Notes: a model not told the origin generated them from the sequence alone. DNA of 5,146 nucleotides from Ruminococcus sp. UBA7014 (GCA_002449575.1 DJXC01000110.1:1-5146), one strand, 5' to 3'; numbered from the stretch's first letter, positions 1-5,097 are shown. A program made the numbers and translations.

Positions 1-29
1 TTGTTGAAATGCTCATTTATAGATATAAA
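1..29 (+). promoter_or_regulatory. Candidate promoter for the 55-576 gene
   Basis: TTGTTG at 1-6 and TATAAA at 24-29 are separated by 17 bases, a plausible -35/-10 pair upstream of the ATG at 55. The -35 box deviates from TTGACA and lies at the very edge of the window, so upstream context cannot be judged. Initiation would fall around 36, leaving a leader of about 20 nt that carries the GGGGAG ribosome binding site at 43-48. Confidence 0.4.
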
Positions 30-54
30 ATAACTTAGCAGTGGGGAGAATAGA

Positions 55-576
55 ATGCAGAATAATGAATTTACAGAAAATGACTGGAAACTGTTCAGAA
101 CCAGACTTGCAAAGTGGCAGGAAGCATACTACACCAGGCTTGTCAGGGAATATACAGAGCTGCTGAATGGTGATGGTACTCCGGGCGAAAAAATTTATGA
201 GCTGGAACAGCGTGTTCAAAATGAAAGGAAACATTCCGGTGTACGGCTTCCTTTCCGGATGAGCCGTTCCATGGTGATACGTAATCTTTGTTTTCTGCTG
301 AGGAATCCTGTGACTAGAGCAGATGATTTGAAAGATTTCAGTGATGAACTGAAAGAACAAATCCAGTTTATTACGGAAACAGAACAGAGACAGCTTCGGA
401 AAGCTGCCTCTGTCTTTATCTTTTATCGTGGGCATCGGTTAAAAGGCATTCTTGAAATGCGGACTGCATTAATCTGTGGTGGAATACTCATCGTCATAAT
501 TCCATTATATAAAATCAGAATTCTGTCATTTACATGCAGGTTACAGGTACAGTTCGTATGCACCAGCACTTCCTGA
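55..576 (+). CDS. Small helical protein of unknown function with an anomalous C-terminal extension
   Basis: The ATG at 55 has a good ribosome binding site (GGGGAG at 43-48, 6 bases away). Residues 1 to about 108 are hydrophilic and helix-prone: an N-terminal ENDWKLF/KWQEAY segment, an acidic-basic middle (ELLNGDG, YELEQR), and a DDLKDFSDELKEQIQFI segment at 90-106. This matches my memory of a short clostridial family of about 105-110 residues, sometimes labelled 'multidrug transporter' without basis; its function is unknown. From about residue 110 the frame enters a terminator-like hairpin (384-413). It then runs antisense through the convergent 423-647 gene to a TGA at 574-576, giving a hydrophobic, unfamily-like tail (for example ILIVIIPLYKI at 144-154). 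Neither other forward frame has a stop before the hairpin, so a substitution that removed the native stop is more likely than a frameshift. The body of the gene is well supported; the tail is doubtful. Confidence 0.65.
   Translation: MQNNEFTENDWKLFRTRLAKWQEAYYTRLVREYTELLNGDGTPGEKIYELEQRVQNERKHSGVRLPFRMSRSMVIRNLCFLLRNPVTRADDLKDFSDELKEQIQFITETEQRQLRKAASVFIFYRGHRLKGILEMRTALICGGILIVIIPLYKIRILSFTCRLQVQFVCTSTS
384..413. terminator. Terminator-like hairpin between convergent genes
   Basis: The arms 384-396 and 401-413 pair over 13 positions around a CGGA loop, with one A/C mismatch on the + strand that becomes a G-U wobble in the - strand transcript. The + strand side is followed by CTTTATCTTTT (414-424), a moderately U-rich tract. 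On the - strand the hairpin starts 9 bases after the TAA of the 647-423 gene and is followed by TTCTGTTT. It could serve both directions, but it lies inside the open reading frame of the rightward gene. Confidence 0.6.
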
Positions 577-647
577 TTTGTCTCACTGTCCTGTACCAGC
601 AGATTATCTCTATTAATTTCTAAAATTACAGCACACATTCTTGTCAT
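423..647 (-). CDS. Small conserved protein, 74 residues, function unknown
   Basis: The start is the ATG at 647-645, with a strong ribosome binding site (GAGGTGA, complement of 653-659) five bases upstream. The frame is open further upstream to 914, but that part is antisense to the 756-1031 gene and lacks such a site. The protein begins MTRMCAVILEINRDNLLVQD and continues with EVLVHT (residues 26-31), a paired-cysteine NCTCN (32-36), and a GIMTMSIPPQI segment (49-59). The alternating hydrophobic pattern suggests a small beta-rich, possibly OB-like fold; that is inference. I recall similar 60-75 residue hypothetical proteins with the MTMSIPPQI signature in Ruminococcus-like genomes, with no function assigned. 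It converges on the 55-576 gene and is divergent from the 756-1031 gene. Confidence 0.75.
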   Translation of the reverse strand: MTRMCAVILEINRDNLLVQDSETNQEVLVHTNCTCNLHVNDRILILYNGIMTMSIPPQINAVRISRMPFNRCPR

Positions 648-678
648 CCATATCACCTCACAAAGCTGTTTTTTACAG

Positions 679-706
679 ATTATGCTGTGATTCTGATTTT
701 TGTGCA
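679..706 (-). promoter_or_regulatory. Candidate promoter for the leftward 74-residue gene
   Basis: Read on the - strand, TGCACA (706-701) and CATAAT (684-679) are 16 bases apart, matching the -35 and -10 consensus at four and five of six positions. Initiation near 672 would give a leader of about 25 nt containing the GAGGTGA ribosome binding site. The -35 box lies within a TGTGCAT/ATGCACA inverted repeat. I found no equally good promoter for the rightward gene at 756. Confidence 0.4.
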
Positions 707-733
707 TCTGCATAAATTCTGAGTAAATGCACA
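701..733. repeat. Inverted repeat TGTGCAT-N19-ATGCACA in a divergent intergenic region
   Basis: TGTGCAT at 701-707 and its exact reverse complement ATGCACA at 727-733 lie 19 bases apart, between two divergently transcribed small genes. The left arm overlaps the candidate -35 box of the leftward gene. It could be an operator for both genes, but a 7-base match in AT-rich DNA may be chance. Confidence 0.3.
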
Positions 734-755
734 TAATGATTCTGAGGTGAGAAGC

Positions 756-1031
756 ATGGCAAAACAAGGCATGAAGCGTCCTGAAAATACGCATACGCAG
801 TGCCGTAATGCAGTATCCCATGTGCCTGAAATTCAGGGAAAAGCAAAACATCAAAAAAAGAAAGCAAATCCGGTTATCGCAGGAACAGAACCGCCTTCTC
901 AGAAAGTATGGCATACAGAATCATTTTCTTCTGAAAAACCAGTTTCGCCGGTCTATGCAGAAATTGACAATGACCTTGTAAGGGATAATATCGAAAATGA
1001 TTTGACTGCTGCGGATTTACAGGATTTATAA
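756..1031 (+). CDS. Small hydrophilic conserved protein, 91 residues, function unknown
   Basis: The ATG at 756 is chosen because TGAGGTGA (743-750) ends five bases upstream. The in-frame GTG at 747 lies inside that ribosome binding site and is not the start. The protein is highly charged with no membrane segment or signal peptide. It opens MAKQGMKRPENTHTQ, has a basic centre (EIQGKAKHQKKKANPVIAGT, residues 26-45) and ends in an acidic NDLVRDNIENDLTAADLQDL segment (72-91). I recall a family with this 'MAKQGMKRP ... ENDLTAADLQDL' framework among Ruminococcus-like bacteria, annotated only as hypothetical. The conserved termini suggest a binding or adaptor protein, but this is not shown. It is divergent from the 647-423 gene and followed at once by a bidirectional terminator. 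Confidence 0.8.
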   Translation: MAKQGMKRPENTHTQCRNAVSHVPEIQGKAKHQKKKANPVIAGTEPPSQKVWHTESFSSEKPVSPVYAEIDNDLVRDNIENDLTAADLQDL

Positions 1032-1037
1032 ACAATA

Positions 1038-1067
1038 AACGCCGTTTGAGAATGCTCAGATGGCGTT
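1038..1067. terminator. Bidirectional terminator between convergent genes
   Basis: AACGCCGTTTGAG (1038-1050) pairs along all 13 positions, counting G-U wobbles, with CTCAGATGGCGTT (1055-1067) around an AATG loop. On the + strand it is followed by ATCTTGATTT. On the - strand it is followed by TTGTTTATAAAT, which is more U-rich. It begins 6 bases after the stop at 1029-1031, and its right arm overlaps the TAA of the leftward gene (1068-1066). Confidence 0.7.
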
Positions 1068-1500
1068 ATCTTGATTTCAAAAGTGTTTTCAGTGCAGAAG
1101 CAAAAGCTTTATCCTGTTCCGGAGTCCGTTTGGAAAGTCCTTTCAGTCTGCCGCCGCTTTTTTGTATTTTAGCCGATACTGCACGAAATTCCAGCAGACT
1201 GCAAATATTATCCGGTGTGTATTGTTTTCCGTCCTGATTGAGAACAGCTGCCTTTTTTGCGAGACACATTGCCGCAAGTCCATAATCCTGTGTAATGGCA
1301 ATATCCTCTTTCTGAATCAGGCTGACCAGACGGAAATCAACACAGTCTGCACCTTTGTCAACAGTAATTGTTTCAGCATCATCGTATTGAATCAGATGTG
1401 ACGTATCGCAGAGAATGATACAGGGAATATTATATTCTTTTGCAGTTCTGACAGCAATTCTTATGACAGGGCAGCCGTCAGCATCAATGAAAATCTTCAT
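1066..1500 (-). CDS. UPF0178 (DUF188) family protein, YaiI/YqxD type
   Basis: This is a full-length protein of 144 residues, against about 140-155 usual for the family. The family signatures are clear: an N-terminal MKIFIDADGCPV with Asp6, Asp8 and Cys10; a KGADCVDFRLVSLIQKEDIAIT block near residues 49-70; TQDYGLA at about 70-76; and a C-terminal GGRLKGLSKRTPEQDKAFASAL block. The family is cytoplasmic and generally placed near PIN-like nuclease folds, with conserved aspartates that could bind metal, but no activity is established to my knowledge. The ATG at 1500 has AGGA (1510-1507) six bases upstream and a consensus promoter behind it. It shares its upstream region with the divergent thiamine operon; whether this is functionally meaningful is unknown. 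Confidence 0.95.
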   Translation of the reverse strand: MKIFIDADGCPVIRIAVRTAKEYNIPCIILCDTSHLIQYDDAETITVDKGADCVDFRLVSLIQKEDIAITQDYGLAAMCLAKKAAVLNQDGKQYTPDNICSLLEFRAVSAKIQKSGGRLKGLSKRTPEQDKAFASALKTLLKSR

Positions 1501-1550
1501 ATGGATTCCTGCTTTCTGTCATAAAATTTTCAGCTGCTGGAGCTGATTTT

Positions 1551-1579
1551 AGTATATCACGATTTTGGAAATTTGTCAA
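1551..1579 (-). promoter_or_regulatory. Promoter of the UPF0178 gene, extended -10
   Basis: On the - strand, TTGACA (1579-1574) and TATACT (1556-1551) are separated by exactly 17 bases, with a TG extended -10 element (TGATATACT). The expected start near 1544 gives a leader of about 44 nt, beginning with a small CAGCT/AGCTG hairpin (1531-1545) of unknown significance. Confidence 0.85.
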
Positions 1580-1606
1580 TAAATTTTAAAATAGTACTTG
1601 ACAAAT
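1571..1606. repeat. 9-base inverted repeat holding both divergent -35 boxes
   Basis: ATTTGTCAA (1571-1579) and its exact reverse complement TTGACAAAT (1598-1606) flank an 18-base AT-rich centre that itself contains the palindrome ATTTTAAAAT (1583-1592). The arms include the two -35 hexamers, so the symmetry is partly explained by them, but it extends three bases beyond each hexamer. Confidence 0.75.
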
Positions 1607-1626
1607 ATTTGTGCATATGCTATAAT
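1598..1626 (+). promoter_or_regulatory. Consensus promoter of the thiamine-thiazole operon
   Basis: TTGACA (1598-1603) and TATAAT (1621-1626) are separated by 17 bases, with TGC directly before the -10 box as an extended -10 element. This is a perfect housekeeping-sigma consensus. Transcription should start around 1631-1633, giving a leader of about 94 nt before thiS. Such a strong promoter in front of a biosynthetic operon fits control by attenuation in the leader. Confidence 0.93.
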
Positions 1627-1630
1627 AATG

Positions 1631-1698
1631 ACAGACGCAGCCAGTGCGTCCGGGGTGTACCACCATCGGTGCAGACTCCGGGCGTACTGTATTTTTTT
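1631..1698 (+). promoter_or_regulatory. Structured leader RNA, putative riboswitch or attenuator of the thi operon
   Basis: Two mutually exclusive folds are visible. Fold A is a 5' hairpin, GACGCA (1634-1639) with TGCGTC (1645-1650) around GCCAG. Fold B pairs 1643-1655 with 1676-1688, which uses up the 3' arm of fold A and forms an intrinsic terminator. The 20-base loop of fold B (1656-1675) can make an inner CACC-ATC-GGTG hairpin (1661-1671), while GGTG at 1654-1657 could compete for the same CACC. The TPP riboswitch hallmarks (CUGAGA and the ACCUGAUCUGG region) are absent, and it is much shorter than that aptamer. I recall an orphan RNA motif named 'thiS' from comparative genomics, found upstream of thiS genes; this may be an example, but I cannot check. 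If a ligand stabilises fold B, it would be an off switch. Confidence 0.65.
1643..1698 (+). terminator. Intrinsic terminator within the thi operon leader
   Basis: AGTGCGTCCGGGG (1643-1655) pairs without interruption, with three G-U wobbles, to CTCCGGGCGTACT (1676-1688). GTA and seven T (1692-1698) follow. It lies 29 bases before the thiS ATG, where it would stop transcription before the first gene, so it is presumably conditional. Confidence 0.8.
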
Positions 1699-1726
1699 GC
1701 GAATTTTTGAAAAAGGAGCTGTCAGA

Positions 1727-1918
1727 ATGGTAACAATCAACGGAGAACCCAGGGCAGCAGAAGGTATGACTGTGCTGGAACTGCTTGCCTCTATGAAGCT
1801 GATGCCGGAACGCACTGCTGTTATGATTGGCGGAGAAATCCTGCCGAAATCGAACTACAATCAAACACTTGCGGATGGTGATGAAGTGGATATTATCGGC
1901 TTTGTAGGAGGCGGCTGA
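1727..1918 (+). CDS. thiS: Sulfur carrier protein ThiS
   Basis: This is a 63-residue ubiquitin-fold sulfur carrier. ThiF adenylates its C-terminal glycine, which becomes a thiocarboxylate that gives sulfur to ThiG for the thiamine thiazole ring. The sequence has the family pattern: beta strand MVTINGE, AEGMTVLELLASM (11-23), AVMIGGEILPKSNY (31-44), the LADGDEVDIIGFVGGG tail, and the required C-terminal Gly-Gly. The ATG at 1727 is chosen because AGGAG (1714-1718) lies 8 bases upstream and the length matches the family. The frame is open back to 1598, but that stretch is the promoter and leader. It is the first gene of a five-gene operon, and its last glycine codons form the ribosome binding site of thiF. 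Confidence 0.96.
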   Translation: MVTINGEPRAAEGMTVLELLASMKLMPERTAVMIGGEILPKSNYNQTLADGDEVDIIGFVGGG

Positions 1919-1919
1919 T

Positions 1920-2567
1920 ATGACAGAGATTACAGAAACAGTATTTGCTGAAGCAGTTGATTCCCGCAGTGATAAGCCGATTTATTATGTTATGAAATCA
2001 GCACGGGTCGGCATTGCCGGACTGGGCGGTCTCGGCTCTAATATTGCATCAGCACTTGTGCGAAGCGGTGTTGGACATCTGACACTTGCAGATTTTGATA
2101 CAGTCGAGATTTCCAACATTAACCGTCAGCTGTATACGCTGAGTCATATTGGACAAAAGAAAGCCAGTGCCCTCCCTGAAATTCTGCATGAAATCAATCC
2201 GTTCTGCGATATTCTGTCGCATTCGATTCGTATCACTGCCGAAAACTGCAAAAAAATTTTTGCAGACTGTGATATCATCATCGAGGCATTCGATGTGCCG
2301 GAACAAAAGGCAATGCTTGTGAATACTGTCATGGAACAGCTTCCGAAAAAATATCTTATCAGCGGAAGCGGTATGGCAGGATTCGGAAATGCAAATGCCA
2401 TCACGACACGCCGTATCACGGATAAGCTGACTCTCTGCGGTGATGGTGTGACTGATGTTGCACAAGGCGTGGGACTGACTGCCTCCCGTGTGATGATTTG
2501 TGCCGGACATATGGCGGCACGGGCAGTCGAAATCATATTACAAAAAGGAGTTCATGATTATGAGTGA
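1920..2567 (+). CDS. thiF: ThiS adenylyltransferase ThiF (short clostridial type)
   Basis: This E1-like enzyme activates the ThiS C terminus with ATP before sulfur transfer. The nucleotide-binding loop GLGGLGS is at residues 34-40 after an ARVGIAG strand. ADFD (57-60) and NINRQ (66-70) supply the expected acidic, Arg and Gln residues of the adenylation site, and LTLCGDG (171-177) and GVGLTASRV (183-191) follow. At 215 residues it is shorter than E. coli ThiF (about 250). It has only five cysteines (96, 110, 117, 173, 194) and no CxxC pair, so it lacks the zinc site of the longer enzymes. The whole pattern resembles the short ThiF that accompanies thiS-thiG-thiH in clostridia; other ThiF/MoeB relatives are less likely here. 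AGGAGG (1906-1911) lies 8 bases before the ATG, the gap to thiS is one base, and the end overlaps thiG by 8 bases. Confidence 0.93.
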   Translation: MTEITETVFAEAVDSRSDKPIYYVMKSARVGIAGLGGLGSNIASALVRSGVGHLTLADFDTVEISNINRQLYTLSHIGQKKASALPEILHEINPFCDILSHSIRITAENCKKIFADCDIIIEAFDVPEQKAMLVNTVMEQLPKKYLISGSGMAGFGNANAITTRRITDKLTLCGDGVTDVAQGVGLTASRVMICAGHMAARAVEIILQKGVHDYE

Positions 2568-3321
2568 TAAACTTGTGATCGGAGGACATGAATTTTCCTC
2601 CCGTTTTATTCTGGGGTCTGGCAAATTTGACCTTGACCTTATCCATGCAGCAGTAGAACACGCCGGAGCAGAGATTGTGACATTAGCTCTGCGCCGTGTC
2701 AACAGTTTCAGCGGAAATATTTTAGAACATATTCCGGAAGGTGTGACGCTTCTCCCGAACACTTCCGGTGCGAGAAATGCCGAAGAAGCTGTCAAAATTG
2801 CAAAGCTTGCCCGTGAGGCAGGATGCGGAGAGTTTATTAAAATCGAAGTCATTCATGATTCAAAATATCTTCTCCCTGATAATTATGAGACTGCCAGAGC
2901 ATGTGAAATGCTCGCAAAAGAAGGCTTTATTCCAATGCCCTATATGTATCCTGACCTTTATGCAGCACGTGATATGGTGAATGCCGGTGCGGCTGCCATC
3001 ATGCCGCTTGCTGCGCCTATCGGCTCGAATCAGGGACTTTCTACAAAGCAGTTTATCCGGATTCTGATTGAAGAAATCGACCTGCCGATTATCGTAGATG
3101 CCGGTATTGGCAAGCCTTCGCAGGCATGTGAAGCAATGGAAATGGGAGCTGCTGCCATCATGGCAAATACTGCGATTGCCACTGCCGGAAATATCGTCGA
3201 GATGGCAAAGGCATTCCGTCATGCAATTATCGCCGGAAGAACAGCTTATCTTGCCGGAACAGGACGGGTGCTTGACCGTGCCTCTGCCTCTTCTCCGCTG
3301 ACCGGCTTCATTCAGGAATGA
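2560..3321 (+). CDS. thiG: Thiazole synthase ThiG
   Basis: This cytoplasmic TIM-barrel enzyme condenses 1-deoxy-D-xylulose 5-phosphate, dehydroglycine and sulfur from ThiS thiocarboxylate into the thiazole phosphate. From the ATG at 2560 it has 253 residues, the usual length. Recognisable blocks are LVIGGHEFSSRFILGSGKF (5-23), TLALRRVN (41-48), LLPNTSGARNAEEAV (64-78), the FIKIEVIHD segment (92-100) with Lys94 as the expected Schiff-base lysine, EGFIPMPYMYPD (121-132), MPLAAPIGSNQGL (148-160), IIVDAGIGKPSQA (177-189) and NTAIATA (203-209). The start at 2560 has AGGAG (2546-2550) nine bases away; the in-frame ATG at 2554 is only three bases from it, and the frame further upstream lies within thiF. 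It overlaps the thiF stop, which suggests translational coupling. Confidence 0.97.
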   Translation: MSDKLVIGGHEFSSRFILGSGKFDLDLIHAAVEHAGAEIVTLALRRVNSFSGNILEHIPEGVTLLPNTSGARNAEEAVKIAKLAREAGCGEFIKIEVIHDSKYLLPDNYETARACEMLAKEGFIPMPYMYPDLYAARDMVNAGAAAIMPLAAPIGSNQGLSTKQFIRILIEEIDLPIIVDAGIGKPSQACEAMEMGAAAIMANTAIATAGNIVEMAKAFRHAIIAGRTAYLAGTGRVLDRASASSPLTGFIQE

Positions 3322-3329
3322 GGCGGATT

Positions 3330-4490
3330 ATGGAAAAAATCAATCATATGCAATATCTTCCTGATATGGAAGTTCTGGAAGATTCTGATATCGGTGAGCG
3401 TGTTCTCAATGCCATGCAGAATTATGATGCCGGTCTTTATACAGAAACTGATGTGAAACATGCGCTTGCTGCTGAATATCTGACACCACAGGATTTCGGT
3501 GCGCTGCTGTCTCCGGCTGCTGAGCCGTTTCTGGAGAAAATGGCAGGACGTGCCATGATGGAAACCCATAAGCATTTCGGAAATTCCGTACTGTTGTTCA
3601 CACCGCTGTATATCTCGAATTTCTGCGAAAATCATTGTATCTACTGCGGATTTAACTGCATGAATAAAATTCGGCGTGCCAGACTTGATGAGGATGGTAT
3701 TCGCCGGGAAATGGAAGCCATTGCTAAAACCGGCATGGAAGAAGTTCTGATTCTCACGGGAGAGAGCCGGAAGGACAGTGATGTAGAATATATTGGACGT
3801 GCCTGTGCAGTGGCACATGAGTATTTCAAGAATGTCGGCATTGAAGTATATCCGATGAATACAGAGGAATACGCTTATCTGCATCAGTGCGGTGCGGATT
3901 ATGTGACAGTATTTCAGGAGACTTATGACAGTAATCGTTATGAACAGCTGCATCTTGCCGGGCATAAGCGGATTTTCCCGTATCGGCTGAATGCGCAGGA
4001 GCGTGCCATTCGGGGCGGAATGCGCGGAGTTGCATTTGCGGCACTGCTGGGGCTTGCAGATTTCCGGAAAGATGCGTTTGCTGTCGGAATGCACGCTTAT
4101 CTGCTCCAAAGAAAGTATCCTCATGCGGAAATTTCTTTCAGCTGTCCGCGCCTTCGTCCGATTATCAATAATGATAAAATCAATCCGAAGGATGTTCACG
4201 AACGGCAGTTATTACAAGTCATGTGTGCTTACCGGATTTTTATGCCGTTCGCAGGGCTGACGATTTCTACCCGTGAACGTGCCGGATTTCGGAATAATGT
4301 AATAGGAATGTGTGCAACGAAGATTTCTGCTGGTGTCAGCACGGGAATCGGCAGTCACACAGAAGAAGAAATAAAGGAAGTCGGCGATTCACAGTTTGAA
4401 ATCAGCGACAACCGCTCACTTGAAGAAGTCATTGCTGCAATCAGGCAGCGAGGCTTGCAGCCAGTTCTGAATGATTATGTTTACATCTGA
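3330..4490 (+). CDS. thiH: 2-iminoacetate synthase ThiH (radical SAM tyrosine lyase)
   Basis: This radical SAM enzyme cleaves tyrosine to dehydroglycine (2-iminoacetate) and p-cresol, supplying ThiG. It replaces the oxygen-dependent glycine oxidase ThiO and so fits an anaerobe. From the ATG at 3330 it has 386 residues. The 4Fe-4S motif CxxxCxxC is at Cys99, Cys103 and Cys106 (NFCENHCIYCGFNC). Further family blocks are LLSPAAEPFLEKMA, MEEVLILTGESRKDSDVEYI, TVFQETYD, AGHKRIFPYRLNAQERAI, FSCPRLRPIINNDKINP, TKISAGVSTGIGSH and the C-terminal GLQPVLNDYVYI. GAGG (3320-3323) lies six bases before this ATG. The alternative ATG at 3318 overlaps the thiG stop as ATGA and would add MRRI; it has a ribosome site only immediately adjacent to it. 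Confidence 0.96.
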   Translation: MEKINHMQYLPDMEVLEDSDIGERVLNAMQNYDAGLYTETDVKHALAAEYLTPQDFGALLSPAAEPFLEKMAGRAMMETHKHFGNSVLLFTPLYISNFCENHCIYCGFNCMNKIRRARLDEDGIRREMEAIAKTGMEEVLILTGESRKDSDVEYIGRACAVAHEYFKNVGIEVYPMNTEEYAYLHQCGADYVTVFQETYDSNRYEQLHLAGHKRIFPYRLNAQERAIRGGMRGVAFAALLGLADFRKDAFAVGMHAYLLQRKYPHAEISFSCPRLRPIINNDKINPKDVHERQLLQVMCAYRIFMPFAGLTISTRERAGFRNNVIGMCATKISAGVSTGIGSHTEEEIKEVGDSQFEISDNRSLEEVIAAIRQRGLQPVLNDYVYI

Positions 4491-5061
4491 TAATTTTGAG
4501 ATAATCGCAGTTACGGCAAGAAACCTCTGTCCCCGTCCGCTCTGGGAACAGATTCCCTATATCAGAGATACAGGAATTACCCGTGTCATCCTCCGTGAAA
4601 AAGACCTCTCTCCTGATGATTATACAATATTAGCAGAACGTGTTCTCCGGGCATGTACAGAATATGATATGCAGCTGACGATTCATAATTTTCCTGAAAC
4701 TGCACGAGCCTTGGGAATTTCTTCACTGCACATGCCGCTGTCATTGCTGACAGAATCAATTTGTTATGAATTTGAGACTGTCGGAACTTCTGTTCACAGT
4801 GCAGAACAATTGCGGCTAGCGGAATCATTGAGTGCAGATTATGTAACAGCCGGGCATATTTATGTAACCGACTGTAAAAAAGGTCTTGCTCCTCGTGGAA
4901 CTGCATTTCTCCGTGATTTATGCAGTCGGACAGAATTACCAGTTTATGCTATCGGCGGTATCACAGCCGAAAAGATTTCAGAACTTCGTCAGACAGGTGC
5001 GGCTGGAGGATGTATCATGTCATCAGCGATGCGGCTATCACAAGAATTTTCAATTTTCTAA
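4471..5061 (+). CDS. tenI: TenI-like thiazole tautomerase (ThiE/TenI family)
   Basis: This is a TIM-barrel member of the ThiE/TenI family with 196 residues. TenI aromatises the thiazole phosphate made by ThiG; ThiE instead joins thiazole and pyrimidine. The sequence has VILREKDLS (39-47), GTSVHSAEQL (105-114) with His109, YVTAGHIYVTDCKKGLAPRG (124-143) and YAIGGIT (159-165). The SVHS and GHxxxTDCKKG patterns are those I know from Bacillus TenI. The ThiE magnesium/diphosphate ligands appear absent: the expected second residue of the Asn-Asp pair is replaced in IHNFPETA (71-78), and the next expected Asp region reads SSLHMP (84-89). ThiE function is therefore unlikely but not excluded. The ATG at 4471 (or 4477) lies inside the end of thiH with no good ribosome binding site at normal distance, so translation is probably coupled to thiH. 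Confidence 0.85.
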   Translation: MIMFTSDNFEIIAVTARNLCPRPLWEQIPYIRDTGITRVILREKDLSPDDYTILAERVLRACTEYDMQLTIHNFPETARALGISSLHMPLSLLTESICYEFETVGTSVHSAEQLRLAESLSADYVTAGHIYVTDCKKGLAPRGTAFLRDLCSRTELPVYAIGGITAEKISELRQTGAAGGCIMSSAMRLSQEFSIF

Positions 5062-5097
5062 TGAAGTTCTGAATAGATACAAATCAAAAAATAAGTT

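Noticed and set aside
13..435. Leftward 140-codon open frame
   Set aside because: It is antisense to the first gene with no recognisable motifs; its composition reads like a shadow frame.
747..755. GTG at 747 as start of the 91-residue gene
   Set aside because: The GTG lies inside the GAGGTGA ribosome binding site; the ATG at 756 has correct spacing.
648..914. Upstream extension of the leftward 74-residue gene to 914
   Set aside because: It is antisense to the 91-residue gene, and the strong ribosome binding site directly precedes the ATG at 647.
1631..1698. Canonical TPP (THI-box) riboswitch
   Set aside because: The CUGAGA and ACCUGAUCUGG regions are absent, and the leader is too short for the two-arm aptamer.
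1598..1726. N-terminal extension of thiS beginning at the TTG at 1598
   Set aside because: That codon is part of the -35 box, and the stretch is the promoter and structured leader. ThiS has normal length from 1727.
2049..2536. Two leftward open frames opposite thiF
   Set aside because: They are shadows of thiF, with no ribosome binding site or recognisable motif.
3312..4199. Long leftward open frame of 295 codons
   Set aside because: It is the antisense of thiH, which has a complete radical SAM family sequence. The translation resembles no family I know.
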